From Leptodactylus fallax (taxonomy: Eukaryota > Chordata > Amphibia > Anura > Leptodactylidae), in NCBI GenBank assembly GCA_947044405.1, contig CAMRHE010000457.1, positions 1,346,957-1,410,956 of the forward strand: a stretch of 64,000 nt of DNA. The letters run 5' to 3'. Below, piece after piece: positions 1 through 12,600 of this stretch. Every line of letters begins with the position of its first letter. The first letter of the stretch is position 1. The notes beneath the pieces were generated by a model. The model was not told the origin of the DNA, did not search any database, and was given only the letters and a program-made list of their open reading frames with translations. The position numbers were made by a program, and so were the translations under genes.

Positions 1-935
1 TTCCATCCGACCCATAAGCCAAGGAGACCCAGAGATTACCCTAACCACACCAAGGTTGATTAAACTCCTTAGCACCCGTAGCCATCACTATCAAGAATTT
101 GCTGTAGGGATGAGGTAGGGGGCCCCGGACAAAAGATTGCACCGGGGCCCACAAGACTTTAGTTACACCACTGCAACCATTGCAATTCTTACATGCAGTC
201 TGTGCTCAAGTCAAGTGAGTAGCACTTTTTTTTACTGCGTACAGTGCAAAATTGCTATTACCGTATTTCCTTCAGCATTTTTACCCCTCTACTTCCATCA
301 GTTACTCTTCAGTTCATCCTTCGGTGCATCACCCATACTTGCTGTTACCATATTTCATGGAGCAATTCGGCATTTTTACACCACTGACTTTATTATATCT
401 CACTGTGTTGTATTTACCTGCCTGTCTGACTCTAGGTGATATGTAACAAGACTGTCTGCCTCTAGGCAGTGGCGCCATGTTGTTAACAATTGTAATCGTA
501 ATAAACCATATGCCTATATTGCTACCAAAAATTGAATTTTTTTCTGCCACAAGCTAGCAGTTTTGGTTTCTAATTAACTCCTGCTGTGTTCAGACAAAAA
601 TGTATCAAAACTGAAAATATGTAAAAAATTTCAATGATAAAACTTCATCTCCATTTTGCTTTCATTCCTCTGAAACACCTAAAGGGTTAACAAACTTTCT
701 AAATGGACTTTAAGCAGTGCAGTTTGTTAAATGCTTATAATATATTGGACCGTAAAAAATAGGTTTAGGAAATGTTCTCGGAATAATTACCGCTAAATTT
801 ATGAGTAATTCTAATATCAAATCTAAAAATAAAAGGAAGTTTAAAAAATGATGTAATAATTAAGTGATCAAATATTTATGAGTCTTGCTGAAGATAGATC
901 ATCAATTTAAAAAGTCCTAGAAACCCACTTTAAGG
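1..935. other. AT-rich flank, no gene seen
   Basis: No splice-consistent coding exon is visible on either strand. Bases 121-150 form a short GC-rich inverted repeat (GGCCCCGG ... CCGGGGCC) that looks like the end of a dispersed repeat. The rest is AT-rich non-coding DNA. Short open frames here have no recognisable domain. Confidence 0.5.
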
Positions 936-1456
936 CTAAGGCCCCACGTAGCAGGCTGCAGCAAAAAAGCGCTGTGAAAAAAAACCGCAGCCGCAACACA
1001 TCGCAGTTTTTCCCGCAGCGCTTTTCACAGAAAGTCTACAGAGTTTTCCTCTGCAGACTTTCCGCTTCCATTATACCTAGAGGGAAACCGCCAGCATTTC
1101 CGTAGATATAATTGACATGCTGCATTTTCCAAAACCGCAATGGTTTTGGAAATTGCAGAGTTTCCGCTGCACGTATTTTTCTGCAATGTGTGGATGGGAT
1201 TCACTAGAATCCCATACACTTTGCAGTGACTGTAAAATGCCATGGTTTTTGCTGTGACATTGATGCCACTTGGGACCCCGGTCTTAAACTAAAGCCCCAC
1301 GTAGCGAGACGCAGCAAAAAAAAAAATGGTGCTGAAAAAACAGTGGTGGAAATTTTTTATTTTTTTTTTTTCACCAGCATTTTTCACAGTTTGGAAAACC
1401 CAGAGTTTCAGCCACAGCCAAATGCTGTGTTTTCGTAACGTGAGGACCCGGTCTTA
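936..1456. repeat. Two adjacent MITE-like palindromic repeats
   Basis: Two units begin with nearly the same terminal sequence, TAAGGCCCCACGTAGC at about 936 and TAAAGCCCCACGTAGC at about 1289. Both end in a GACC..GGTCTTA motif (about 1275 and 1455). The first has an internal hairpin (AGCGCTGTGAAAA against TTTTCACAGC-type sequence). A partial third copy of the terminal motif lies at 18142. This suggests a non-autonomous terminal-inverted-repeat family. I cannot assign the superfamily. Confidence 0.55.
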
Positions 1457-2360
1457 ATCCAGCGCTGTTCATGGGCGGCACCATTACTTTCAAGGAGCAC
1501 TATTTGTGGCACTATTAGGAGGGACATTGTGATTTACAGTGGAACAGTGTGAGACATCAATATTTTAAGAGGCTGCAGTTAGTTGCCCTATTGTTTTCAT
1601 GGATCACTGGGTTTGGCACTATTACCAGCAGTCTGTCACCAGACTCCGTCATATCAACCCAGCCCCATATATTAGATTAGGGTCACCTGTATCAAACAGT
1701 GTTTCCCCCTTGCGAATCGCTGTCTCCGTTACCAAAATACCATGTTACTATTCCTCCAAAGAGGTGACCAAGCCCTCATTGCTCCAAAGATCTCAGTTGC
1801 ATATTTACAAATACTGCAATATCTCAGCAATGGCGGCACTGAGAGTCAGGTGACCCTAACCTATCTAGATATGATGGGTCCTGCTGACAGATTCCCTTTA
1901 AGAGGACATTGTGAGGGACATTGTTATATACACAGAGCACAGCACAAAATATCAACATTGCAAGGGGTACAGTATGTGGCATATTATTTTTGTATTTAAT
2001 TATACTCATACAGTAGTAATTCTGTCTAAAGAATTCCAGGAGGGGTCCACGGCCGAAATATAACATTACTGTTAGTTTACGTATTTATGTATCTGTATTT
2101 AGAAAATTATAATTATTTGATTTGATATTCAAAGTAGAAAATTTTATTGGGTTGCTACCTTGCACACATTATGGGCAGTGCACCTATTAAATATTTGCAG
2201 CTCACCCCAGAGTGAAGTGATAAAGAGATCTTTTTTTTTTTTTTTTTACTTTTTATATTATACAACATATTTTAGAACCATCAGTCATACAGTAGAGTAA
2301 CATCTGCTTTTTTATCACGTAATTGTCATCCAGGGAATTGCTTACAATAATTAATATGAC
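1457..2360. other. Upstream spacer of V2R gene 1, part of the duplicated unit
   Basis: This stretch has the phrase-like GGCACAGT...TGAGACATCAATATTTTAAGAGG repeats also seen near 26940-27660 and 43400-44000. It is therefore the gene 1 copy of the spacer that precedes genes 2 and 3. No coding exon is visible. Confidence 0.5.
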
Positions 2361-2470
2361 AGTGCCCTTATGGGGCTACTCTGAAATCATTGTTTTTCAG
2401 TATATAAGACACTTCAGACGACAGATTAGATACACGGATACAGATGAAGTTTGAAGTCCCCGGAGGAATT
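2361..2470 (+). promoter_or_regulatory. V2R gene 1 promoter and non-coding first exon
   Basis: A block beginning GTGCCCTTATGGGGCT precedes a perfect TATA box (TATATAAG, 2401-2408). About 30 bp further on a short exon begins, and it ends at 2470 before a consensus donor GTAAGT (2471-2476). The same arrangement and nearly the same bases recur before gene 2 (28138) and gene 3 (44494), while the surrounding DNA is more diverged. The transcription start is inferred from TATA spacing. Confidence 0.65.
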
Positions 2471-3460
2471 GTAAGTAGAAGACACACAGTATACTCTTAG
2501 TGAGTCCCTCGTAATTCTACTGTTACTACTCGTCCATGGCAAAATTTTATCCCTAAACAGCAAATTATTCAGCCTTCTGCCAAGTAAGTAAAAATGCAAA
2601 AATTTGGGGACAAATTTATCAATTCTTTAAAGCCAAATTCAGTGTCTTCAGTAAGTTGCAAATTTTTGTACAAACCATATTTTGTTCTAAAAAAATTGTG
2701 TGCGATAAAACCAAAAATTTACACCAATTCATATATATTGTAGACTTAATTTTCTGGCACAGCGACTGAGAGGATGCAACAAATGTATTTGTGTATTAAT
2801 AAGTTTGCCTTATCTTAATATATCAATCTAACATATGGCGTGCCAGTTATTTCACAAAATAAAGCTATTTTATCATTGATTTTCAGTTATTTTATAGTAA
2901 ATGTAATATTCATTATAGCAACACTATGCATATTATAATATCTTTATCATAGTGATAAAGATCAAATTAAAATTCTGCAAAGTCTAGCTGATAATTTAAT
3001 TTACTTAAAATTTGAGGATACTATAAATATACAAAAATGTAAGACAAGTAGAAAACATAATTGAAAAAATATAGAAACATAAATAATGCTCATATTCCTA
3101 TTTTGTGCTAAATATAAAAATTTAAATTCAGATAACTAATTAAAAAAGCGTATATTATAAGTATATCATTTTCATATTCCCATCTTTGCTGTTATTGTTA
3201 CAAATAGCAACTAAACATTCTAAGATTTTTAGCTCCCAAATGCTTAGTAACTATACTGTAAGTGCAGAAAAAAATATGTGAATAATTTCCTAATTTGTAA
3301 TAAATTCAAAACTTTTGAAACAATAAGCAATTTTTTTAAAGATATAAAATATCTAGACATACATAATTATATTGCAAATTTAAATATTATATGTATAATA
3401 ACATACATCTTTTGTATGACATTATAATATGGACTAAAATTAGGAAAAATAAAAATAAAA

Positions 3461-3462
<2 letters not shown>

Positions 3463-3508
<46 letters not shown>
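3463..3508. repeat. (AT)n microsatellite
   Basis: About 23 uninterrupted AT dinucleotides lie roughly 130 bp upstream of the first coding exon of gene 1. The corresponding stretches of genes 2 and 3 show no comparable run. Confidence 0.95.
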
Positions 3509-3512
<4 letters not shown>

Positions 3513-3669
3513 AAAGGAGAAATTTAATATATTTTCTGTAAATAAATTCTGATTTTGACTATTGAAATTGACCTAAATATAACTGATATCACTAAAACAT
3601 TATGATGTAATGTACAGCATTTAATAATGTTTTCCATTCACAGTTCAACCAATTGATAACTACAGTAAC

Positions 3670-6600
3670 ATGGTCTATCTGTATATGGCATTTATTGAGA
3701 TCCTTCTCTTATACCCAATGTCAGTTTTTCACTCCATGGGTCAGATGTGTAAATTGCCACCTACGTCCAACCTAGAGGGGATAAGAGAACCTGGAGATAT
3801 CATGGTTGGATTTTTATTACCTATCAACACTGACAAGATCTACCAAAAACTTACCTTCAGTGTCCAACCTCCCAAGACCAACTGCACATTGTAAGTCAGT
3901 TTTGCACAACTGTATAATAGCTGTTGATACAATATACACATATCATTCCCTTTGCTCTCCATGTATAGAGATATACGATAAAAAAAATGTATCAGAATTT
4001 TCAATTTCTTTCCTTCCTTCTTTGTTGGGGTTTTCGGTACAGGTTACTCATTTGGTTCATGAGCTGAAGGAGCCACAGATGAGTCAAAAGGTTCAAGTAT
4101 AATATTAGTAGACTTATAAAAAATGCTCAAGAATAGTTAGAGAAAGTGGTCAAGGGGGGTATTCTCTAAAATGTGCTAGTGGGGGTAGAAGGGCCTCTCA
4201 AAAATTCTAGTGTGTGGGACAAGGTCCTCTAAAATATTCTAGTGATTATCTTCAAAGGTTCTCCACTCAGATTTTTTACGAATTTCTCAGAATTGCCGCT
4301 TTATCTCTCTCTTGCACCCCCAATAATTCCCCAAATATTTTTTTCTTAATAGAACACCATTAATTCTATGGTGCTGGTCATTAGTATATTAATCGCATGG
4401 TGCTCTGTATATTATTATATTAATCCCATGGTGCTCTGTACATTATTATATTAATTCCATGGTGCTCTGTACATTATTATATTAATTCCATGGTGCTCTG
4501 TACATTATTATATTAATTCCATGGTGCTGTACATTATTATATTAATCCCATGGTGCTCTGTACATTATTATATTAATTCCATGGTGCTCTACATTAATAT
4601 ATTAAACCCATGTTACTGTACATTATTATGTCAATCCCATGGTGCTATACATTATTATATTAATCCCATGGTGTTGTACATTATTATATTAATTCCATGG
4701 TGCTCTGTACATTATTATATTAATTCCATGGTGCTGTACATTATTGAATTAATTCCATGGTGCTGTACATTATTATATTAATTCCATGGTGCTCTGTACA
4801 TTATTATATTAATTCCATGGTGCTCTGTACATTACTATATTAATCCTATGGTGCTCTGTACATTATTATATTAATTCCATGGTGCTGTACATTATTATAT
4901 TAATTGCATGGTGCTCTGTATATTATTATATTAATCCCATGGTGCTCTGTACATTATTATATCAATCCCATGGTGTTCTGTACATTATTATATTAATTCC
5001 ATGGTGCTCTTTTCATTATTATATTAATTCCATGGTGCTCTACATTATTATATTAAACCCATGGTACTGTATATTATTATATTAATTCCATGGTGCTCTG
5101 TACATTATTATGTCAACCCCATGGTGCTCTGTACATTATTATGTCAATCCCATGGTGCTCTGTACATTATTATGTCAATCCCATGGTGTTCTATACATTA
5201 ATATATTAATTCCATTGTGTTATACATTATTATATTAATTTCATTGTGTTATACATTATTATATTAATTCAATTGTGTTATACATTATTATATTAATTCA
5301 ATTGTGTTGTACATTATTATATTAATCCCATGGTGCTTTGTACATTGTTATATTTATTCCATGGTGTTGTATATTATTATATTAATTTCATGATATTGTA
5401 CATTATTATATTAATTCCATGGTGTTGTAAATTATTATATCAATCCCATGGTGTTGTATACCATTATATTAATTCCATAATGTTGTACATTAATATATTA
5501 ATCTCATAGTGCTCTGTACATTTGAGGGTTTACATACAATACACAAAATACACAAAACAAGTACAATACTAAAAATGACCAACTGGAAATCTGGAAAACA
5601 TCTTGAGGTTATTTTACAAAAAAATAAGAAAACATTGTAGTTGAGCTTTTATCAATATTCACATCTTCTCAATACATAAAATACATCCTAATTATATTGC
5701 GTGAACTTTAATGTTTTGGTATCTACGTACTAAAAAAAAATATTTCCCCCATTACAGATTTGTTGCATTAATAAATATTGTTCACATTGGTGGATTGTGG
5801 TCCTTAGACAACATTGTGGTCTAATAAAATAGGAATCCATGGGGATTGAGCATCAAGACCTGCTATGAGGTGTCCTTCACTCCTGATGGTTCGCTGGGAC
5901 AGACTTCCCCTGCTCACTCCCAATGTTTTATTTTCCTTCTCTTCAGTCTTGTTCCTTCCCCAGTTTCTCCTTCATGTTTTGGTTCATGTGCTAGTTATGT
6001 TAGTAGACCTATAGATATAATGTAGCTAAGTAACAGTGGTGATATATACTCTGTATTTTTGCCTTGTATTGTTTTGGATTGTTTTAGTTCCTTTGACTTT
6101 GCCTTTGATGTTGTGATGTCGTCCTTTTTTACTGTCTATAAAACCAATAATAAAGCATTGAAAAAACCCACTGGAATTATTAAGGTATGTTCACACAGAG
6201 TTTTTTTGTAAGCTGAAAAAATCTGCTTCAGGAATTAGGAAATTTATTTTTGACGCCTTTTTTTACATGATGCGGTTTTTGTCGCGTTTTGTGTCAAATT
6301 TCTCATCGCGGTTTCTTGCACCAGCACACTGTATGGACCTGGAAACTTCTCTTTAAAAAAACGCTAGCCGTTTTTGATGCGGTTATTGCAAAACACATCA
6401 AAAACTGCGTAAAAAAACTGGGTCGTGCTTTTTTTCCACCTCCAATTGATTTCAATGGGTTTTTCAAGGCAGAATCCGCCTGAAGATAGGTCATGTAAAT
6501 TTTTTTTTCCTTTAGCTGAAAAAATCAACTAGAGGAAAAAAACTGCTACTGACTCCCAGTGTAATGAATGGGTTCCGCCTCAAAATCAGCCTGTAAAAAG

Positions 6601-9600
6601 CTCCGTGTGAACATACCCATATAGCCTTTATTGAAAATTTCCAACAGAAGAAACCATACAGAGCAGGGTTGTGGAGTTGGAAGGCCGAAGCACCAACTCT
6701 GACTCCTCAATTTCTGCACAGTCCAACTCCGACATAAATGGCTGACAGCCACGGTCAGTTAGTAGCAGTAAAGATTCTCTAATTCACAAAAATGCATCAT
6801 CTAGTTCTACATTTTAAAATATTAATAATGATATAATATAGGTAAAAAGAATCATTTTACATGGAGTTCTTTTTTTTTCTTCTCTGACTCCAACCAAAAT
6901 GGCTCCATCTCTGATTCCACAACTCCAACTCTGACTCCACGGCCCTGATAGAGGGTATAAACGTATGACTGGGCCTGATAGGAGGATATGTTATGGCATC
7001 AATATCATAACACTGGAACTGCAGACATCCAAAAGTCTGGCAAAAGGAAAACAAAGGAGGTTGGGGTCCAAAATTTTTCAAAAATATTGTTAATCACTAT
7101 TAATTGGAACTGTACTAAGTTACAAAAAAATGCAAGGACAATAGCTTTAGAAAAAAATAAACAAAATAATAAATATTTTTCTTCCCTTTTTTTGTTTTTT
7201 TAAGGTTCAGTTTGGAATATTATCATCGGCTTCTGACTTTACTGTTTACAATTGAGGAAATCAACAAAGATCCCAATATTCTGCCAAACATGACATTAGG
7301 ATTCCAGATGTATGACACGTGTAATATACCTCACTATGATTTACAAGGAGCTCTACAGGTCCTGACTGACTCTAGTAAAACTATCACCGACAACCAATGT
7401 AATTCTAGAACACTCTTCACTGCTGCTTTTGGGGCCACTATTTCATCTAATTCAATTATCTTGGCTCATGTTTTGGGAACCTTCAGATATCCACAGGTAA
7501 GAATATTTTAAGTGTAAGCTGTAGAAAGTGGAAAACTATGACACACAAGATTGTCTATACTACTATTAGTAAAATGCAGGACGAAGGAGCTGAGAGCTCT
7601 GTACACTACCCCAGGCACTGGAATTAACAGCAATGAATGCTCAAGAAGGGTGGGGGAGCTAAAGAAAAAAATTACAACTGTGCCAGAATCAGTGGAGGGC
7701 TGCTTATTAAAGAATACCAAGAACTGGAATTAATGAACGTAGTGAGAGGTCTGCTTTAAGCATGCACAGTAGCACTTGGACCAACTATCTCTGTCATTAT
7801 TATTAGTTTATTATTATTGTTGTTTATTTATACAGCACCATTAATTCCATGGTGCTGTACATTATTATATTAATTCCATGGTGCTTTACATTTGAGGGTT
7901 TACATACGGTACACAAGATATACAAAACAGATAATACTAACAGTGACCAACTGGCACAGTGGGATACAGGGCCCTGCCCGCAAGGGCTTACAATCTATGA
8001 GGGAAAGGGGATAGAGACAGAAGGTGGGGGTAGAGACTGTTCAGGTGGTGGTGTGGTGACAGTAGTGTTATTGGAGGTTGTAGGCCTTCCTGAATAGGTG
8101 AGTCTTCAGGGCCTTCTTGAAGCTTGGGATTGTGGGGGACAGTCTTATGTGTCTTGGTAATGAGCTCCAGGGTATGGGGGATGCACAGGAGAAGTCTTGG
8201 AGACATCTGTGTGAAGAGCGGATAAGAGCAGAAAGGAGTAGGAGGTCTTTGGTGGATCGGAGGTTACGTGTGGGCAGGTAGCAGGAGATTAGGTCAGAGA
8301 TATATGGAGGGGACAAGTTGTGGATGGCTTTTTATGTCAGTGTTAGTAGTTTGAACTCTATTTGCTGGGCAACGGATAGCCAGTGAAGGGATTGGCAGAG
8401 GGGAGCGGCCGAAGAAGAACGAGGTAGAGGTGTATTAGGCGAGCAGCACAGTTTAAGGTGGACTGGAGGGGGGGTGAGAGTGTTAGCTGGAAGGCCATGG
8501 AGAAGGGTGTTACAGTAGTCTAGGAGGGAGATTATGAGGGTGTGGACTAGCATCTTTGTAGTTTCAGGGGTGAGGAAGGAGCGGATTCGATGGATGTTCT
8601 TGAGTTGAGGAGGTGTTGAGGGTTTGAATATGCGGCTTGAAGGATAGGTCAGAGTCTAAGGTTATTCCAAAGCAGCAGGCCTGTGGGACTGGGGTGAGTG
8701 TGGTTCCATTAATTCTGATAGATGGGTCAGGTAGGGGGTAGTGCGTGGAGGGGTGAAGATTACGAACTCCGTTTTCTCCATGTTGAGTTTGAGAAAGCAG
8801 AAGGAGAGAAAGGAGGCTACGGCTGCTAGACATTCTGGGACTCTGGACAACAGGGAGGTAATGTCTGGACCAGAGAGATATATTTGGGTGTCGTCAGCAT
8901 AGCAATGGTAATGGAAACCATGGGATTCTATGATTTGGCCAAGGCCTAGGGTGTAGATGGAGAACAGGAGGGGTCCTAGGATGGAGCCTTGGGGGACACC
9001 TACAGAAAGAGAGCGTGGCGGGGAGGTGGTGAGTGAGTGGGAGACGCTGAATTGCGGTTGGTGAGGTATGAGGCGATCCAGGAAAGGGCCAGATCTGAGA
9101 TGCCAAGGGATGAGAGTGTTTCTAGCAGGAGGGAATGATCGACTGTGTCAAAGGCAGAGGAGAGGTCGAGGAGGAGGGGGACAGAATAGTGACGTTTTGG
9201 CTTTGGCAGTTAGAAGGTCATACCTGATAGCATACAAAGAACAACCTTTGCACACTATTCCTTGTAGTCATGCCCGGCTAGAGGTTTTCTTTTACCATTA
9301 GGACCTTCCATCTGGTGTTTCATTTCTGGTTGTTGTTACCACCCGTCAGTGCAGAGTGTTCATGTCACTCCAGGATTGGAGCTCGAAATCTTATTTTGAT
9401 GTTCTTCTCCCACAATGTTACAAGGTTGCTTGGTCAACCATTAGACCGAGAGAGCTGATAAACTTTGTTACAGTCGAATAATTAATGTTAATTCTGGCTG
9501 TGTCCGAGCCAACGCTTTTAACTTCTTCTGTGCACTTCAAATAAAGTACCTGTGATAACCAGACTGGCGAATGAGCGCGTGCTTTCTTTTTGCACCCAAC

Positions 9601-12600
9601 TTAGGAAGAACCAGAATGAGCAGGGTCTCGACTGACTATTCTGGGTAGGCTGGTGTATGGAAGAAACTAAATGTTGCTGATATTACTATATGGTAGCATC
9701 AAGAGGGTCCTTGATCAAGCAAGGTCATCTTGTTGATAGGCACACAAGGTATCTAGATCATCTATCTTAGATCATCTGTGAAATCATCAATAAAAAAGAG
9801 TATTCGGTGATAGGAATAACCCTTTAGGCTATTTTACTTATGCCAGTTATAGTAGCGTACCTTGCTTAATACAGTACTTTATATACAGTACTTATATACC
9901 AGTGTCTTCTGTTATCTGTCTTAGAACCTAAATGACTGGCTACATTACCGGTCTACCTAGCATACCAAATTTTCTATTAAGTTTCTGCCCTCTAAACTGA
10001 TCATTGTTCAAAGTTGATGATAACCTTTAAATTTGTCCAACAAATGAAAATTTTTGAATTCCTATCTCATTATGATACATTTTCATTCAAATTTTCAGAT
10101 CAGTTCATCTTCCAGTATTTCCATTTTAAGTAACAGGAAAATGTTTCCATCCTTCTTCAGGACTGTCCCGAGTGATGTGGTCCAGTCTAAAGGACTGGCT
10201 GAGCTTGTTCTCAGTTTTGGCTGGACCTGGATTGGTCTTGTGGCTCTTGACAATGATTATGGACTTCAAGGAATTCAGCCAATAAAGGATGAAATAGTCA
10301 AGGCTGGAGCTTGTGTGGCCTTCATGGAATATATTCGGCTTAGCCAACCAGATCGCAATGCCCCTCGTATAGTACAGGCCATAAAAGAGTCCACAGCTAC
10401 GGTTATAGTTGTGTTTTCTATTGAAGCTGACTTAGTCCCTATTTTGAATGAAATGGTGAAGCAAAATATAACAGGGAAAATCTTTATTGCCAATGCTGGT
10501 TGGGCCAGATCAGTGTTATTGTCCATTACAAATTATCTTCCAGTTTTATCTGGTAGTCTTGGAGTTATCAATAAAGACTATGTTGTTCCTGGATTAAATC
10601 AATTCCTGGCCAAGATCCATCCATCTACGTCGCGAACAGCAACGTGGAACAAGAGGTACTGGGAGAAAGTGTTCACCTGCCAATTTCTTCTTGAGAACCA
10701 AACAACTTCTTCAGAAAACCCAGTGAAGATATGCACGGGATCGGAACGTATAGAAGATGTCAGGAACAATACTAACTATATCTCCAGCCTGAAATCAACT
10801 TATGCTATGTTTGCTGCTATCTATCTTGTATCCAAAGCTTTAGAAGATATGAAAAACTGCAAATTAGGAGAGGGGCCGGTCACGAATGGAACCTGTGCAG
10901 ATATTGGGAACTTCAAACCATGGCAGGTAATAATAATATATTATACTGTATTTTCTGTACTCAATATAATCCCCCTGGGCCTGGGATATGTAAAAGTTAA
11001 AATCTACTAAATTAAGATGGGTCAACCCAGTGACAATGGACACAGGATGAAGTGATTGTGAAGAATAGATTTACATAAAAAAAACTCGTCTCCATTTTTC
11101 GCAGTTCATTTTTGAGTAGTTGCAGCTGAATGTTTAGTGGCTCTGTTCTCTTTATTGTCAACAAGGCCTGATTTGCCTATCAAAATAGAAGGAGCTGCTG
11201 TGACTACTGGGGGGAAGAGTGCACAGCTGGGACTACCAGAGGAATTTGGGTCTAAGACACTTATATAGACTTGATGGGTAAGGGAAGCATGGCTGTGACT
11301 TATATGAAAGTGGGGGAAAGCACTATTGTGACTACCTAAAGTTGGGAATGTTTACTAGGTAAAGAGTATCACTGTTTAAGAATGCACTCCGCCAAAATCA
11401 ATGCATGAAGTTCAGCATAGAAGCTGTCGGAAAGACAATCACGTATTTGTCCTTTGTTGTAACTTTTCCTACCAATCCCCAGTAATTTAGGGGAAAGGGA
11501 GAAAAGCCATGCTGTGACTACTAGGGCTGGCAATCTGGAAGAGACACCAAAAGCTAGGATCACTAATGTGGATCACTAATGTTATAAAAATATTTATTTT
11601 ATGTAAAAAAAAATATGAGGCCATTTACCCTAGTTCATGGCAGGACAATTTTTTGGGTTTTTGAGGAGTATAACATTTTCTTTTTTTTCATTTTGGTTAT
11701 TCTAATTATTTTTCACCTTTTCCAATGTTATATAGGGCTTTATTTCATTGTCATTTTAATTTTTGCATGTTTTTTTTTCCCTTTTTTTAATATCTGGGAA
11801 TATGTAAACAAAAAAGGAGGGGGAAACATCTGTTTTTCAAATTTATTTATTTTTTTTTATAATAGTGTCAAAAACTTTTCCCTTCCCATTATGTAGGTGA
11901 CCCAGAGTGTTGTGTGGCCGTGGCAGGGAGTGAATCTGTGATGTGGATGTGGTAGTGTTTTTTGTTTTATTTACTTTACCCCCCAATAAGGTCAGCATTT
12001 TAAGTTGTTTTGTTTGTTTTTTTTTGTTTCTTTTCTTTGCTGTTTTCCTCTATAACTGTAGAGCTCATCTGGGACCTCTAGGACCCAGCAGTTCCTGCAG
12101 TTACTGGCACACTTACATGAGTGTCGGGTTGGAAGGGAAGCCGTATCATGGTATGTACACAGCAATTGGAGAAGGAATAATCTGTAATAGTCCATCTCTG
12201 CCTTCTGTATGGATGTCCAGCTATTGTAACCTACCTGGTTGATCTCTTGCAGTTTCTTAACTCTGCAAGGAACTACAGGTACGTCTTGCAGAGTTAGATG
12301 CTAATCGCCTGCATGTATATAAACAATGGGTGGTTGGAATCTGGTAATAAAAAAGAGTACTTTTTCTTTCTTTTATTCTGAAATGTTTCCACTTCTCTAT
12401 AAGTTCCTGACGTGATTCTTCCCATTCTTATTTAGAATAACCTTATTGATACTTTTCCATTAAATCTTCTTTCCCGCTTTAGCTCACTTACTATATTCGG
12501 AGGGCTCGGCCTAACATTAAAGGGGAGAGTGAACCATATTTTGATGAGAATGGAGATGCTCGCGAACTCTACTTCATTATCAACTGGCAGAAGAAGCCCG

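Noticed and set aside
4521..5085. Open frames of 86 and 68 codons with repeated [12 protein letters not shown]
   Set aside because: They are translations of the 31-bp minisatellite; unit length changes break the frame and there is no gene context.
4350..5525. Regularly spaced repeats that could suggest a CRISPR array
   Set aside because: Units are contiguous with no unique spacers, the DNA is eukaryotic, and the unit derives from a LINE tail.
10275..10526. Minus-strand open frame repeated opposite exon 3 in all three receptor genes
   Set aside because: Shadow of the conserved sense exon; its conservation follows from the receptor coding sequence.
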